Below are positions 24,201 to 31,800 of a DNA stretch of 64,000 bases, one piece after another. Under the pieces are notes generated by a model. It was not told the origin of the DNA and made no database searches. It saw nothing but the letters and a program-made list of their open reading frames with translations. Source of the stretch: Ypsolopha sequella (taxonomy: Eukaryota > Arthropoda > Insecta > Lepidoptera > Ypsolophidae). Within the stretch, counting starts at the first letter, position 1, and each line of letters begins with the position of its first letter. The stretch is from contig OW203986.1 of NCBI GenBank assembly GCA_934047225.1, forward strand, positions 18,045,221 through 18,109,220, read 5' to 3'. The translations under genes were made by a program, and so were the position numbers.

Positions 24201-24554
24201 TGCTATGTACAAATAAAACATAATTAAACTCTTTTTCACATTCTACAAAATGCTTTTGAAATAGCCCTTATCCAGAATGTCGCCACTAATAACTTGATGA
24301 AGTAGCTCGGAATATCTAAAATAGGGTGCATCTGAAAGCAATAAACTAAGACTTCATTCAAGTACTAACCGAGACGCGGGCGAGTTGGAAAGGCTCGGCG
24401 TGGAAGCAGTGAAGTCATGTTTAGATCCTGACCGACCCCCATGCTCCTTGTAGTCGCGGAAGCATCGCTTGCACCGCGTCGGCCACCGCACTTGAGGATG
24501 GAACCCCAGCGGACACAGGGGATCGCCCTTCGCCAGTGGATACAAGTGATGCAT
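1..24554 (-). CDS. Unnamed coiled-coil protein gene, at least 7 exons, 3' end beyond window
   Basis: Proposed coding exons on the minus strand: 24370-24554, 14159-14268, 8623-8778, 6873-6988, 3978-4172, 1043-1192 and 1-202 (partial). Exons 1 to 6 have AG acceptors and GT donors, and their phases join without a stop (2, 1, 1, 0, 0). The joined protein begins with a cysteine motif (CKRCF, residues 28-32), continues through Ser/Thr-rich and Pro-rich segments, a Lys/Glu/Arg-rich segment and a Lys/Pro-rich segment, and ends in the window with a coiled coil. The organisation suggests a cytoskeletal or scaffolding protein; the CRCF start and C-terminal coiled coil loosely recall M-RIP/outspread proteins, but I do not recognise the family. 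The exon 6 to exon 7 join is out of phase with the obvious acceptor, so an exon or alternative acceptor is missing there. Introns reach 10 kb and are full of transposons. Confidence 0.55.
355..811. mobile_element. Foldback MITE with ~200-bp arms
   Basis: The left arm 355-552 and right arm 603-811 are inverted copies of each other (GAATTTGTGGATATAT at the left end, its complement at the right), separated by about 50 bp. The arms contain CGAAACACGTGTCG and are diverged by scattered substitutions. It lies between exons 7 and 6 of the unnamed gene. Confidence 0.8.
820..960 (-). repeat. Short open stretch of unknown repeat origin
   Basis: On the minus strand about 40 codons remain open (YGRRVKLYDPGVGGVFGRNA and onward) without a start or good splice sites. 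The style suggests a piece of a dispersed insect repeat. I cannot name it. Confidence 0.25.
1043..1192 (-). CDS. Unnamed coiled-coil gene, exon 6
   Basis: Fifty codons in phase 0 after the acceptor AATTTCAG. The peptide is basic and Pro-rich (GARSKPKAKPPIRGGPSK), then acidic and Thr-rich (DREDSDDEASTT), ending VKDYQ before GTCAAT, a mediocre donor. A stronger donor (GTAAGT) lies about 60 bp downstream but the frame stops before it. The donor choice and the phase to exon 7 are the weak point of the model. Confidence 0.5.
1205..2749. other. Intron sequence, no gene recognised
   Basis: AT-rich DNA between exons 6 and 5 of the unnamed gene. The only visible structure is a GC-rich patch at 1395-1505 with repeated CGCTCCGCT-like words, a pattern common in insect dispersed repeats. 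Confidence 0.5.
2753..3304. mobile_element. PIF/Harbinger-like MITE with TTA target duplication
   Basis: The ends are GGGGCCGACCAC at 2753 and its complement ending at 3304, flanked on both sides by TTA (2750-2752 and 3305-3307). A 3-bp TTA duplication with G-rich inverted ends is the hallmark of PIF/Harbinger elements. There is no coding capacity. It has been hit by the hAT-like element at 2822-3218. Confidence 0.75.
2822..3218. mobile_element. hAT-like MITE nested in the Harbinger-like element
   Basis: Starts TAGGGATGGG and ends CTCACTCCTA, imperfect inverted ends, with a perfect 8-bp target duplication ATCTTTAC at 2814-2821 and 3219-3226. An 8-bp duplication and TAG-type ends fit hAT. 397 bp, non-coding. 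Confidence 0.85.
3480..3870. repeat. Probable diverged repeat related to the 17.3-kb MITE family
   Basis: The block TTTCATACATTTTGGTCGGG and the following line resemble the central part of the MITE at 17282 (CCATACATTTCGGCCGAG). No inverted ends are visible, so this is at best an old relative. Confidence 0.3.
3978..4172 (-). CDS. Unnamed coiled-coil gene, exon 5, charged segment
   Basis: Sixty-five codons in phase 0 between TTTTTCAG and GTGGGT. The start MQLLKAQSS continues the helix of exon 4 (AERVKK). The rest is rich in Lys, Glu and Arg (EKEKERERRSASRSKEEEK) and is likely a single charged helix or a disordered stretch. Read-through past the donor meets a stop after 11 further codons. Confidence 0.6.
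4200..5350. other. Intron sequence, no feature recognised
   Basis: AT-rich DNA between exons 5 and 4 of the unnamed gene. No reading frame or inverted repeat stands out. Confidence 0.5.
5358..5500 (-). mobile_element. LINE 3' end remnant with (ACAAAT)n tail
   Basis: On the minus strand an AATAAA-containing stretch is followed by about three TATTTG repeats (5358-5375). This matches the short-repeat tails of insect non-LTR elements. No coding part is left. Confidence 0.4.
5880..6040 (+). mobile_element. LINE/SINE 3' end remnant
   Basis: Contains GGTTGCCTGGAAGATAT followed by a GCCGCCTTG-like motif and a T-rich run. A second copy of the same 3' module is at 52335-52450. This module is familiar from the 3' ends of lepidopteran retroposons. 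Confidence 0.45.
6873..6988 (-). CDS. Unnamed coiled-coil gene, exon 4
   Basis: The acceptor is AGTTTCAG and the donor GTACTC. With one base from exon 3 (or from any array cassette) it starts with Asp, then reads 38 codons: a Pro/Ser-rich run (LRRPSPSPPPSSNS) and SRNDSLAERVKK. It ends in phase 0, exactly what exon 5 needs. This phase change from 1 to 0 is the link that makes the gene model close. Confidence 0.6.
7604..8622 (-). repeat. Tandem array of exon-3-derived cassettes, 138-bp period
   Basis: Counting the anchor CGCTTGGGCAGTCTGAGG on the plus strand, copies start near 7617, 7739, 7850, 7984, 8122, 8260, 8398 and 8536, with exon 3 itself at 8673. The five copies nearest exon 3 have an exact 138-bp period (137 at the join); the left ones are shorter and degenerate. 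On the minus strand, cassettes 7934-8050, 8072-8188, 8210-8326, 8348-8464 and 8486-8602 are each 117 nt, open in the exon-3 frame and phase 1-1. They are separated by 21 nt (20 nt next to exon 3) that begin GTAAA and end CCTAG. Reading through a spacer meets a stop at once. This is either a minisatellite born from an exon/intron boundary or a reservoir of alternative cassettes. Confidence 0.85.
8623..8778 (-). CDS. Unnamed coiled-coil gene, exon 3, parent of the 138-bp array
   Basis: The acceptor is CTTTTCAG and the donor GTAAAA. Incoming phase 1 gives a Gly, then 51 open codons with SSSWTSTPDLGDANDKD followed by VSLRLPKRRNTGPLPSLDT, and one base left over. The 3' three quarters of this exon and the start of the next intron are repeated many times at lower coordinates (7604-8602). 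This copy is judged the functional one because only it has an extended 5' part with a good pyrimidine tract. Confidence 0.5.
9393..9820. mobile_element. TTAA-flanked MITE, copy 1 (decayed)
   Basis: Inverted, diverged copy of the element at 35293-35679. They share GTCAGATTGAGTACCTCATT, GCATCAATCAGAACTGA-like sequence, AACTCGGCTTCTAGA and TATTAAACCGATTGAC. The left end abuts TTAA (9389-9392); the right end is decayed. Confidence 0.7.
9821..10100 (-). mobile_element. LINE 3' end remnant with (AAGAAT)n tail
   Basis: A short tandem repeat (9821-9840) is followed on the plus strand by AACATTTATTG, so the minus strand reads AATAAATG then the repeat, a typical non-LTR tail. It directly adjoins the TTAA-flanked MITE. 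Confidence 0.4.
10110..11600. other. Intron sequence with small dispersed repeats
   Basis: Between exons 3 and 2 of the unnamed gene. An imperfect inverted repeat at about 10625-10690 (AAATAAATGTATGAAAAT and its complement) and a run of ACATACATACATACATA at 11330-11350 are the only structures seen. Open frames here are not gene-like. Confidence 0.45.
11944..13703 (-). pseudogene. Degraded LINE reverse transcriptase, Jockey/CR1-like
   Basis: Read from right to left: a GGQDKIPAQLIVKCAAS segment, WKSAFITPIHKKGEKLNVQN YRPIS, then (after an insertion) DVIYTDYSKCFDRNNHN (motif A), SGVPQGSLLRPLLFTIFIND (motif B), a FADD motif after a frameshift, then HSHLEYACQTWNPQ and a C-terminal helix-rich part. 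Several frameshifts and stops make it non-functional. The motif B wording fits the Jockey/CR1 group. There is no endonuclease domain, so the copy is 5'-truncated. Confidence 0.85.
12960..13356. mobile_element. 397-bp insertion in the LINE with 12-bp duplication and inverted repeats
   Basis: The LINE sequence TAAGTTTGATAC occurs on both sides (12948-12959 and 13357-13368), a perfect 12-bp target duplication that explains the interrupted LINE frame. Inside, about 50-bp arms containing CGGCTCACCTCAATACGTG are inverted, but about 30 bp of extra sequence lies beyond the right arm. It may be a MITE with a trailing piece or a retroposed unit. Confidence 0.75.
13823..13929. repeat. Foldback repeat
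   Basis: Inverted arms share GCAACACGACTTAACT and TTTGAGCGTTCTGTC around a short T-rich loop. It sits beside exon 2 of the unnamed gene. Confidence 0.6.
14159..14268 (-). CDS. Unnamed coiled-coil gene, exon 2
   Basis: The acceptor is a pyrimidine-rich CCCCAG and the donor GTAAGG. The first base completes an Arg codon with the two bases left by exon 1. The 36 following codons are hydrophilic, with GRDDESGADGEK followed by a Ser-rich stretch (SSTNLSSLDSSKK). One base is left over (phase 1). Other reading frames here are open too because the DNA is GC-rich, but only this one joins the neighbouring exons. Confidence 0.6.
14523..14701. mobile_element. Small MITE with 30-bp inverted ends
   Basis: CACGATGGCTGGTTAGGCTT at 14523 is matched in inverse by AAGCCAGACCCGCCATCGTG ending at 14701. 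The centre is GC-rich with GCGCGC words. 179 bp, non-coding. Confidence 0.7.
15212..15676. mobile_element. hAT-like MITE with near-perfect 8-bp duplication
   Basis: Ends TAGAGATGCACCGGG and complement CATCTCTA. The flanks CTTTTAGT (15204-15211) and CTCTTAGG (15677-15684) match at 6 of 8 bases. Subterminal CCGG/GCCGGAT words recur on both sides, as in hAT elements. The internal open frame is not transposase-like. Confidence 0.75.
15690..16080. other. Intron sequence, moderate GC, no gene recognised
   Basis: A 61-codon plus-strand frame is open but shows no family signature. The balanced base composition could mean an old transposon or retroposed piece. Confidence 0.3.
16085..16325. repeat. 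Dispersed repeat, copy 1 (second at 33605)
   Basis: Contains CCGCGTTTATT, CTTTGCCCCGTTTTC and CCTTATAGCCT, shared in order with 33605-33722, followed by a GATAGACA-rich run. The family is not identified. Confidence 0.55.
16382..16538. mobile_element. MITE family with CTCTACCGCGTAATTCTCAT ends, copy 1
   Basis: The inverted ends flank a centre with GGCATGTTAGGCGGGCGTCG. A second, rearranged copy lies in opposite orientation at 18234-18427. Confidence 0.7.
16685..16880 (-). mobile_element. LINE 3' end remnant with (AATAC)n tail
   Basis: About four AATAC repeats at 16685-16702 precede CATTTATTCTCC, so the minus strand reads an AATAAATG signal then GTATT repeats. Confidence 0.4.
17282..17553. 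mobile_element. Foldback MITE family A, copy 1
   Basis: Long inverted arms, TATACAACGTGTAACAGAAA at the left and its near complement at the right, each followed inward by GGTGTAACCATATTTGAAG. The core holds CTTCCATACATTTCGGCCGA. Other copies: 19812-20035 and 32633-32878. Confidence 0.85.
17930..18168. mobile_element. Foldback MITE
   Basis: Arms of about 75-80 bp share AATCACATTAGGAAGATCTA and CATGCGGCTTGAAAACTCAC in inverse. The central part is GC-rich (CGACGACTGCGGCGTTCGCC). Confidence 0.7.
18234..18427. mobile_element. MITE family with CTCTACCGCGTAATTCTCAT ends, copy 2
   Basis: Opposite orientation to the copy at 16382, with an extra internal inverted duplication of the CTCAAGTTGATGTTGATGA end. 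Confidence 0.65.
18888..18990. repeat. AT-rich TA microsatellite
   Basis: About 100 bp of TA and TATC/TATT repeats, immediately left of the SINE. Confidence 0.9.
19011..19210 (+). mobile_element. SINE derived from tRNA-Lys(CUU)
   Basis: The 5' part reads like a tRNA: A-box-like GTAACTCAGGGGTAGAAC, anticodon region CTCTTAATC (as in tRNA-Lys) and B-box GGTTCGATTAA (19060-19070). An unrelated body follows (GTGAAACGCGGGTTTACCGA). The same body, without the tRNA head, occurs inverted at 32880-32990. It is not a functional tRNA: the stems do not pair. Confidence 0.8.
19812..20035. mobile_element. Foldback MITE family A, copy 2, right end truncated
   Basis: Matches copy 1 from TATACAAGGTGTAACGGAAA through the core, but the right arm breaks off after TTGACTGAATAAGCT. 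Confidence 0.8.
20060..20470. repeat. Dispersed repeat family C, copy 1
   Basis: Shares an ordered set of blocks with 22810-23270 and 25980-26400: GATAGAAATAATTGATGAAA, a CTCTCGCACTGCGG block and GCTTGGAGTAACTGGGAC. The copies are diverged and spaced about 3 kb apart. Confidence 0.6.
20470..22086. other. Intron sequence, no gene recognised
   Basis: AT-rich, with a C-run at 20945-20960. A 75-codon plus-strand frame next to the run starts in low-complexity sequence and has no family signature. Confidence 0.4.
22087..22720. mobile_element. MITE with ~75-bp inverted ends
   Basis: ACTAGTATAATAAGATACCT at 22087 and the inverse ending at 22720, continuing inward with GACATGGTGACATTCAGATG and CAAGGTGAATCACC. 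The ends differ at only a few bases. 634 bp, no coding capacity. A clear target duplication was not seen. Confidence 0.8.
22810..23270. repeat. Dispersed repeat family C, copy 2
   Basis: Contains CTCGATAGAAATATTTATTG, a CTCTCGCACTGAGG block and a TTATGGAGTAACAGGGAC block in the same order as copies 1 and 3. Confidence 0.6.
23393..23493. repeat. Hairpin-forming inverted repeat
   Basis: GTCGAGCTTTCGATGA and its complement TCATCGAAAGCTCGAC bracket about 70 bp containing ATGATG words. Confidence 0.6.
24110..24190 (-). mobile_element. Short LINE C-terminal fragment
   Basis: On the minus strand a few codons resemble the C-terminus of the LINE at 31955-32370 (DVEEAKEVCLDRSRW there). Only about 80 bp are left, so the assignment is tentative. 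Confidence 0.3.
24370..24554 (-). CDS. Unnamed coiled-coil gene, first coding exon (residues 1-61)
   Basis: An in-frame TGA lies two codons upstream of the ATG at 24554-24552, which fixes the start unless an upstream exon splices in. The peptide contains GFHPQVRWPTRCKRCFRDYK, where CxxC (residues 28 and 31) could be half a zinc site with Cys14 and His19 or His38 nearby. It then becomes Ser/Thr-rich (TPSLSNSP). The donor after the last base is GTTAGT, leaving two bases (phase 2). The strongly conserved look of the Trp/Pro/Cys-rich segment is the main reason to believe the exon. Confidence 0.6.
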
Positions 24555-24560
24555 CACTCA

Positions 24561-25370
24561 GACTTTACTCTCTACACACAACAAATGCACCTTTCAAATG
24601 ACCACAATTCCTCCGTAAATGCGAGCTTCAGTCAGATTTCTATTTCACTTTTATTCACCATCACCGCGCCACAAACTGATCGTTCACTCCAAGTTCCATT
24701 TCCGGCCGCACTGAAAGAATCCGTCATAAAACAAATATCTATATGGAATGATCTTGCGATCTTACGCTATAAATAATAATTTATTTAACTAACAACGATC
24801 TCCCGGCGGTTGTCTCTGCACGAAACAGTAGCAATAAAAATATCCCGCTGCGGGCACCGGGCGACCTGATTTGGAAAGTCGCGGGGCTTTCCAACAAGTA
24901 CAAATCAAGAAGTCTGGTCGACGCTGTTATGGTTAGCGGGAAGGTTGATCGCGCCCGGCTTAGAAAATGTAATAAAAATGAGGAGTCTGCGTTGGTCGCA
25001 GTGGAGACGGACGATGGCGCAGGCGGCAGGCGGGCCGGCGCTCCGGGGACTGTGGGCCGCGCGGGCAGCTTGCCAGCGCACTTACACAACCACCCTACAC
25101 TACCGGCCGCACATTGCCGCAACAGAAATAAATCCGGATCTCCCAACGCGTGCAGTTACACTCTAAGCCCCGGAGTCGTCTTGGCACTTAGTCTCGGATG
25201 CAGCGTGCCCTCCTTGCGATAATTAGCACGATTGCTTGTAGCACTTTCCTCCGAAATAGCTTCCAAAGTGGATTCAATTTGCGCTCGAAATTATAGTTAT
25301 TATGAATGGGCGTTGACGTAGACGGCGGCGTGCGTGAGTGCGAGTTTTTTCTGCCTACATGCTTCCGCAA
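24561..25370. promoter_or_regulatory. GC-rich spacer, possible promoter/5' region of the unnamed gene
   Basis: Between the ATG of the unnamed gene and the stop of Nans, 24830-25340 is far richer in G+C and CpG than its surroundings (for example GGCGGGCCGGCGCTCCGGGG). Open frames on both strands here are probably a by-product of composition. A promoter role is inferred from position only; no TATA box or initiator was identified. Confidence 0.3.
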
Positions 25371-25671
25371 ATCTATTTAAAACTGTCCCGTTAAAAATAT
25401 GGTTTTATTATAGAGGATGTTTTGGATTAATAAAACTATAATTCACGTATGTCATGCAATACTTTTTTTTGTTATTCTTTATAGAGTATTCTTTTTTGCA
25501 CTTATTCTTAAAATATACAATTTTAATTAGATACAAACGATTAGGTACATTTGATAAACTCTATTAGGTATGAAAATAGTTTGTCAATATTGATACAGTT
25601 GTTTGATCGCATAAAAGGTTTAAAAGGTACTAAGATTATTATGACAAGAGTTGCCTGTTGAGCGCTTAGTA

Positions 25672-25877
25672 CTAGCAAAAATCTCCTTCGTTCAGCGGTT
25701 CGTCTTCTTTCTTATCATAAACAAGTGTTTTGTAGATGACTTCGTCAAAATGCAACGCATTCAGTCCTTTTGGTTCGGCGACTTTGATCTTGATATCGCC
25801 GGGATATAAAATCTCCCCCTTATTCTTTGTACTACCCATCACTAAGGACTTCTGTAGCTTATCAATGCATGGGATTT
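25672..25877 (-). CDS. Nans: Nans exon 5, SAF/antifreeze-like domain (residues 282-349) and stop
   Basis: The acceptor TTGTTCCAG follows a 5.8-kb intron. The first two bases complete a Glu codon, then KLQKSLVMGSTKNKGEILYP and KIKVAEPKGLNA, typical of the NeuB C-terminal SAF domain, ending EPLNEGDFC and TAG at 25674-25672. The long intron and separate exon made this domain easy to miss, but its phase joins exon 4 exactly. Confidence 0.9.
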
Positions 25878-28800
25878 CTGGAACAAAGAAAAGTATTTAA
25901 GTTATAAAAAGTACTCAACTATTTGTGTAAGCTTATTTAAATTGTTTTTGAATAGACGCACAAGATTGCGAGATATTATTTAAGGCGATATGCGAAAAAA
26001 ATACGGGTGTTTCTTTTCTGTGTATTTCATGAAATACACGGAAAATTTTAATAGATTTCTGGTATATGCATTTTGACTATATAATCTAGGGTTTTGAAAT
26101 TGGAAAACATGTTTGGATACATTTTCCTCGTTAGAAATAATTGTTGAAATGAGGTCTTCAAACACATTTTTCTCCTCGTTTGGCGAATAGGAACCATATG
26201 CAGAACTCAAACATATTTTATTAGGTGTGTTTCAACAATATCTAGAGATTTGATATTTGAAATTTTGCTAGCTATTTCAGTTTTTTTCATAAAAATATAA
26301 AACCAACTTTTTTCCTTTTGCCGTGAATCCGCCCCTCTCGCACTGCGCGATTTATCGCTTGGAGTGATAGTGACAAAAATAAAATTCGCATAGCCTCTTA
26401 AGTAGAAACATCAACTCCTGCTACGAACACTAACGAAACAACAATAAAAAAAGTGTTTATTGTTGTGACGCTAGAAGTGATTGAAAGATGGTGTGGCAAT
26501 CTGGTAAAGAAACTAATTATTTTCAGGCATAATGGTGCACGAGATGTAAGCAAGTTATTGTTTGACGTGAATGTAAAGTTTACATGACTTTCGAAATTCG
26601 CAAGGCCCAAACAAAAGAAATCCGGGTTTGCTGAAAGCTATTTAAAAGTATTTTCGTTTTTACGTCCGAGTTTCTAAAGCAATGACATGGATGACGAAAA
26701 CATCGCCAAATTAGCTCGACAGTTACTTTTAGGCAATTTATTCTGGGATGCACTTGATAGCGGATGGTCTACATTCACATGAAATTAATGAAAAAGCTTA
26801 AGGAATAGGAAGGTTATATCACTAAAATTAGGGTGAGTATCCATCATAATTTTACAACTTAATTAAAAAATCTAAAATAATAAATAAAAAAATAACTGGA
26901 ACAAATAAAGGCCATACGATCATGATAATGATGATAACGAAATAGGTATTACAGCTAAGACTCAGTTTGATTTATGCGAGAAAAACTCGACGTTGTGAGC
27001 TTCATCAGGTTTCGCGGGATGCTATGCTGATGTAGGTCACTCTTAAGGCTTCTCCCAACGCCAACGACATTGAACTGAGTAACTATAACATTTTTAATAG
27101 AAGAAAAATACATAGTAATCTACATGATTCAAATAGTGATATAGTTTTTCCTGAATTTTATTTTAATATACAGAAGTGAAGTAAGAAAATTCTAAGTTTA
27201 CCCTTATTTCTCGATTTGTTTGTCCACTTGTAAGCAGTTTTTATCTAAACAGTATAAAAATGTATAAACTTCTAGACAAATACCTAATATAAAATGATAG
27301 GTTTTCTCAGTTCTTGGAAATTCATTTAATTTTATATACAATTAATTAATAACACACTATTTTCGCACTTGTCACCTGCAGCGACTAACGTAACAGACGT
27401 GTTGCAAAGCGAGTTGATAAGAACTTTATTTCAATATTGTTTTGTTCGAAATTTCAACCACCATGAATCGAGTTGCTAATTTTACCGACGGAGTCACCTT
27501 AAGAGGCCTCATATGAAATTTTTAAAACATCTCTCGACATTTTGCGGATTGAAAGAAATGAAAAGGATTGAATATAATTTACATACATGGTAAAGAAGAC
27601 CGTTCCAAATCTAATCGAATAAGTGAACCACTTTTTCCATATCTTTGTTTATTTCAGTACAATCTACCTTCATTTGAATGCCGTTTTGCCAAATTTCGCT
27701 GTAAGGGGCTCAGATATTAAGCTGTTTTCAGTAAATGCATCGTTTAAATCGGATGACGAAAATATAGTCCATAGGTATGTCATCTATGGAATAAGTGAAA
27801 CACACTTTACTAATTTCATATGGAATTCTAGTAGAAAAAAAAATAATAACAGCCAAATTTTCGGAAAATAGCGCAAAAGTAGTCGTAGTTTTTGGCATTA
27901 TTTAATTAAAATTAAAAAATGCTATAATAAACTTGAGTTCAAGCACTATTAACATGTAAATAAAAAAATAGACATGTCAAACATTCAAAAACATCAAATC
28001 TAAACACTTAAAAATATAAAACGCGCGAGCCTGAGCTCGGTTCGGCGAGCATTAGTGTGGGCGCGAAACGAAATCGTATGAGGCCTCGAATTTTTCTCGC
28101 ATAAATCAAATTCATTTTTGGCTGTAATATCTATTTCTTTAATAAGGGAGATTGGGCTCTTAGATTGTTCTAGGAACGGGAGCCAAATACCACACGCATG
28201 CTTATAGTATGGTGTTAAAAAAATATGATGGACAGGGTTCGGCGCTCGCAAACGTTAAGATCTAGTCGGTCGGTCAATGGTCTCTTTACAAAAGTTGTAG
28301 CAAATTATAGGAAAATTTTAATTTGTGACTTTTTTAACAGTTATCCTTAATATTTTTGTCATTTAAGAATATTAAAAGCAGATACACTCAAGAGACATAT
28401 TTAGGGGAACGCAAGAAAAGTTCGATTCAAAGTTTTTAGGATTCCGTAGTACCTAAAAGGTACAAAAGGAACCTTTATAGTGAGACTCCGTTGTCCGTCC
28501 GTCCGTCCGTATATACCTCATAATTTTAGCACCGTTAAAGATAAAGACTTAAAATTTAGTACAAAGATAGCATTAATCTGGCTACATAACATGGTGTAAA
28601 AAAAAATTGAAAAATTTGAAATTGTTCAAAATATTTCCAAAACAAGAGAGATAAATAAAATAAAATATCCTAAAGAGATAGACTTAAAATTTAGTACAAA
28701 GATAGCATTAATCTGGCTACATAACATGGTGTAAAAAAAAATTGAAAAATTTGAAATTGTTCAAAATATTTCCAAAACATGAGAGATAAATAAAATAAAA

Positions 28801-31800
28801 TATCCTAAAGATACAATATGTTTATTATTATACAATTTCAAATTTTTCAATTTTTTTTTACACCATGTTATGTAGCCAGTGAGTTTCAAATTGCAGATAT
28901 ACATTTACTTTACTTTAACTTTTTTTAAAAACCTCTATATTTACTGGCACTGATTTCGAAAAATCTTTGAAAAACCACAAAAAAATGTATGCCCCCCAAC
29001 TCATCTCCGAAACTGGTGGACCGAAAAAAATTAAAAAAGATGACTATTAATAGTCCATAACTAGCCAATTACAGGAAATCTTTAGCGATTTAAAAAAACT
29101 TGATCACAAATGAGAAATATAAATAGTGGAATAGACTTTTTTTTTTTTAATAAAAATACAATATGGGTATCAAATTGTAGGTATTAAATATATATTTACT
29201 TGCATCTATTTCGAAAAACCATGAAAAAATTGTGTCCCCCCCTCCCTTATCCCCAAAACTGGTGGACAGAAAAATATGAAAAAATCATGGTAATATGTGT
29301 TTTCATAAAGATTACAGGAATACAGGATAAAGCGGTCGAAAAATTCACAAAAAAGAAATGACCAAATTTTACTTATTTTTCATCTACTCGCACTTGACAG
29401 ATTGTTTTCTTATTGGGTGTTACCGTTTTGTGATTTATTTTCTAATAGCAGTTGTTTTGCTATCTTTATGCTTAGAGCATGTACAGTGGAGACCACATCA
29501 AGCTACACTTGCAGTACGACATTAGCCCCAACAGAGAATAATATAAGATAGGTACAAAGTCCAATGTATCTTACTTGATGCGGTCTCCACTGTACTAATT
29601 TAATAACAAGATTTGGGTCGAATTAGTGCATCAGGTAAAATAAATGCTTGTGAAACACAGACTCACGAGGACGAGTGAAAACACGATTACAAAATTATAC
29701 CAGAACTTTTCCTAGACAGGATATAAAAAGTTAAGTCCTTAGTTAAAACTTATGATAAGAAATATTGTGTACAAATAAAAATTTTAAATGATTTAGCTAA
29801 CATTTGTTTTTTAGTTTTAACTATCCGTATTTCTTAAATTTCAAATTGCTCAAATAGGAATCCCAACAAAAAAATAAATGTGAAAAAGGGGCCGAGTTCA
29901 ATTCCAAGACAGTGCAGGATTGTCGGCTTCAGTATACTCTATGGTCGGCTTCACCGAAAAAAGAACTGAGATCAAATAGGGTGTCGAGATTTATGGAGGT
30001 TCCTACCGTCATAACTGCAATAATGTACATTGTACACGTTCTTCGTTTTTTAGGGTCCTTGCTACTGAATATGTAGGTACCTATCAACTACTTAGTTTTC
30101 AACAAAAAGGAAACTATGGTTTTTAATAACTGATATGACAGTGAGCTCAATGATGATACTGACGTTCAGTTAAAAAAAAACATATCTAAGAAGGTCAGTT
30201 ACACATAATTCTATAGTCAATGTTTTCTTTCAAAACGTAGACTTCGAAAAACGTCGATTACATAGGTAGGTTATCAATTACGTGCTTACCACGCCCACGG
30301 GGTACAAGGGTTGGCGGGTACGAGGTAGCACGCGACTTAGTGTGCAGGGCCGTGCGCAAGGCATTCCAAGTACACAAGTATGACAATGTAGCCGATTCTG
30401 AAGGCTTTAACTTTAGTTTTAGTGCTGTCAAAACTAAATTTTCATTGTTGCAAAATAGTTCATAAGTGTGAAGAACAGAAGCTAAATTACTTTGGAAAAA
30501 TCTAAGTCTTGACAGCACTAAAACTAAAGTTAAAGCCTTCAGAATCGGCTTTATTGATAACTTTAAAATATCATAGAGATCCATTATACATCGGTTTATA
30601 CTACCCTTATCTATGGAGCGACCTCCCCAGCGACAGGCCATCCGCCTTGGTCCGCCCCACGTGTCGTGCTCGCTCACCATCCCGCCACACCATCCGCATC
30701 CCCTTCGAGACCCCGCCCGTCAACCCCTATGTACGAAGTTAACAACCTATAATATCCTACGTCGAATTAAATCTACGTAGAATTATAAAACTATCTACGT
30801 GGTTTTGAAGTCTACGTTTTTGTTAGACGTGTATGTCAAACAACTTATCCTACGTATTTTTGTTAGGCGTGTATGTCAAACAACTTATCCTACGTATTTT
30901 TGTTAGGCGTGTATGTCAAACAACTTATCCTACGTATTTCTGACTATACGTAGAATAGCAAGCCCTAATTAAAATTTCTATACTTTAACGAAATGAAATT
31001 AAATTAAATAATGAAATATATTTATTTTCAGAGCATGTGCTCGTAAAGGCCCACTTTTTATGCATCAAAACCGAACAGAAAGGGGATTATTTTGCCCTAG
31101 GGCTTTATTATTATTATTATTTTTTTATTTATTTACCATGGTTGGCTAACCTGCAGCCTTTCCTGTGTACCATAAATGTCATGCTTTTTTTTCCACTGTT
31201 TAACAGCTCTAGATACATACAGTCCTTTTGAGCCAATTACAATTTAAAGTTCACAAAATTATATTTGTTTTATTTCCTCACACTATGCATTGAAAAATGT
31301 AGTATGATACACGGGCGTAAGAGCAATAATTTACTCGGTTACGTTTAAAACACTCGCTACGCTCAGGTTTTAAATCGTCCTCGTAATTTATTCCTTTGCG
31401 CCCTTGTAGCATAAACTACTATTATGTAATGTAGGTATAACAATTACACTTATTACAGGTCAGTTTTAATGTAGGCAATATAAGTAATTAAATAATCTAT
31501 GAGTATAGATAACAGTTTTATGTCATAAATAATAATATGCAAACGATTTAACAGGAAGCGAGGAACGGCACAGTATTTAGCTGGGGGACACGCCTTATTC
31601 TATAAGATCCGAGCCACGATCTACTGTTTTAGCTATAATGATAATTAAGGTATTACCTGATGTGACGACTTTCTTAATAGGAGTCCCGAGGGACGCCTCA
31701 ATGACTCGAATGTCTCGCACCAACTGACTAAACTCCTGCGGCGTCAGCGAACAAACATGGTCTGTCCCTTTCATGCTCTTGTCTAATGTTATGTGTTTCT

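Noticed and set aside
24781..25222. Overlapping frames on both strands in the GC-rich spacer, one with a presequence-like start
   Set aside because: High G+C removes stops in all frames; no family, no convincing splice donor. Treated as a possible promoter region.
25403..25408. Polyadenylation signal for Nans
   Set aside because: TTTATT here gives AATAAA on the minus strand, but it is about 265 bp past the stop in AT-rich DNA where this word is frequent; not assigned.
30258..30680. 140-codon minus-strand frame
   Set aside because: It runs through both arms of a perfect inverted repeat and has no family signature.
30822..30941. CRISPR-like array
   Set aside because: Units are contiguous 40-bp repeats without spacers, in a eukaryotic intron.
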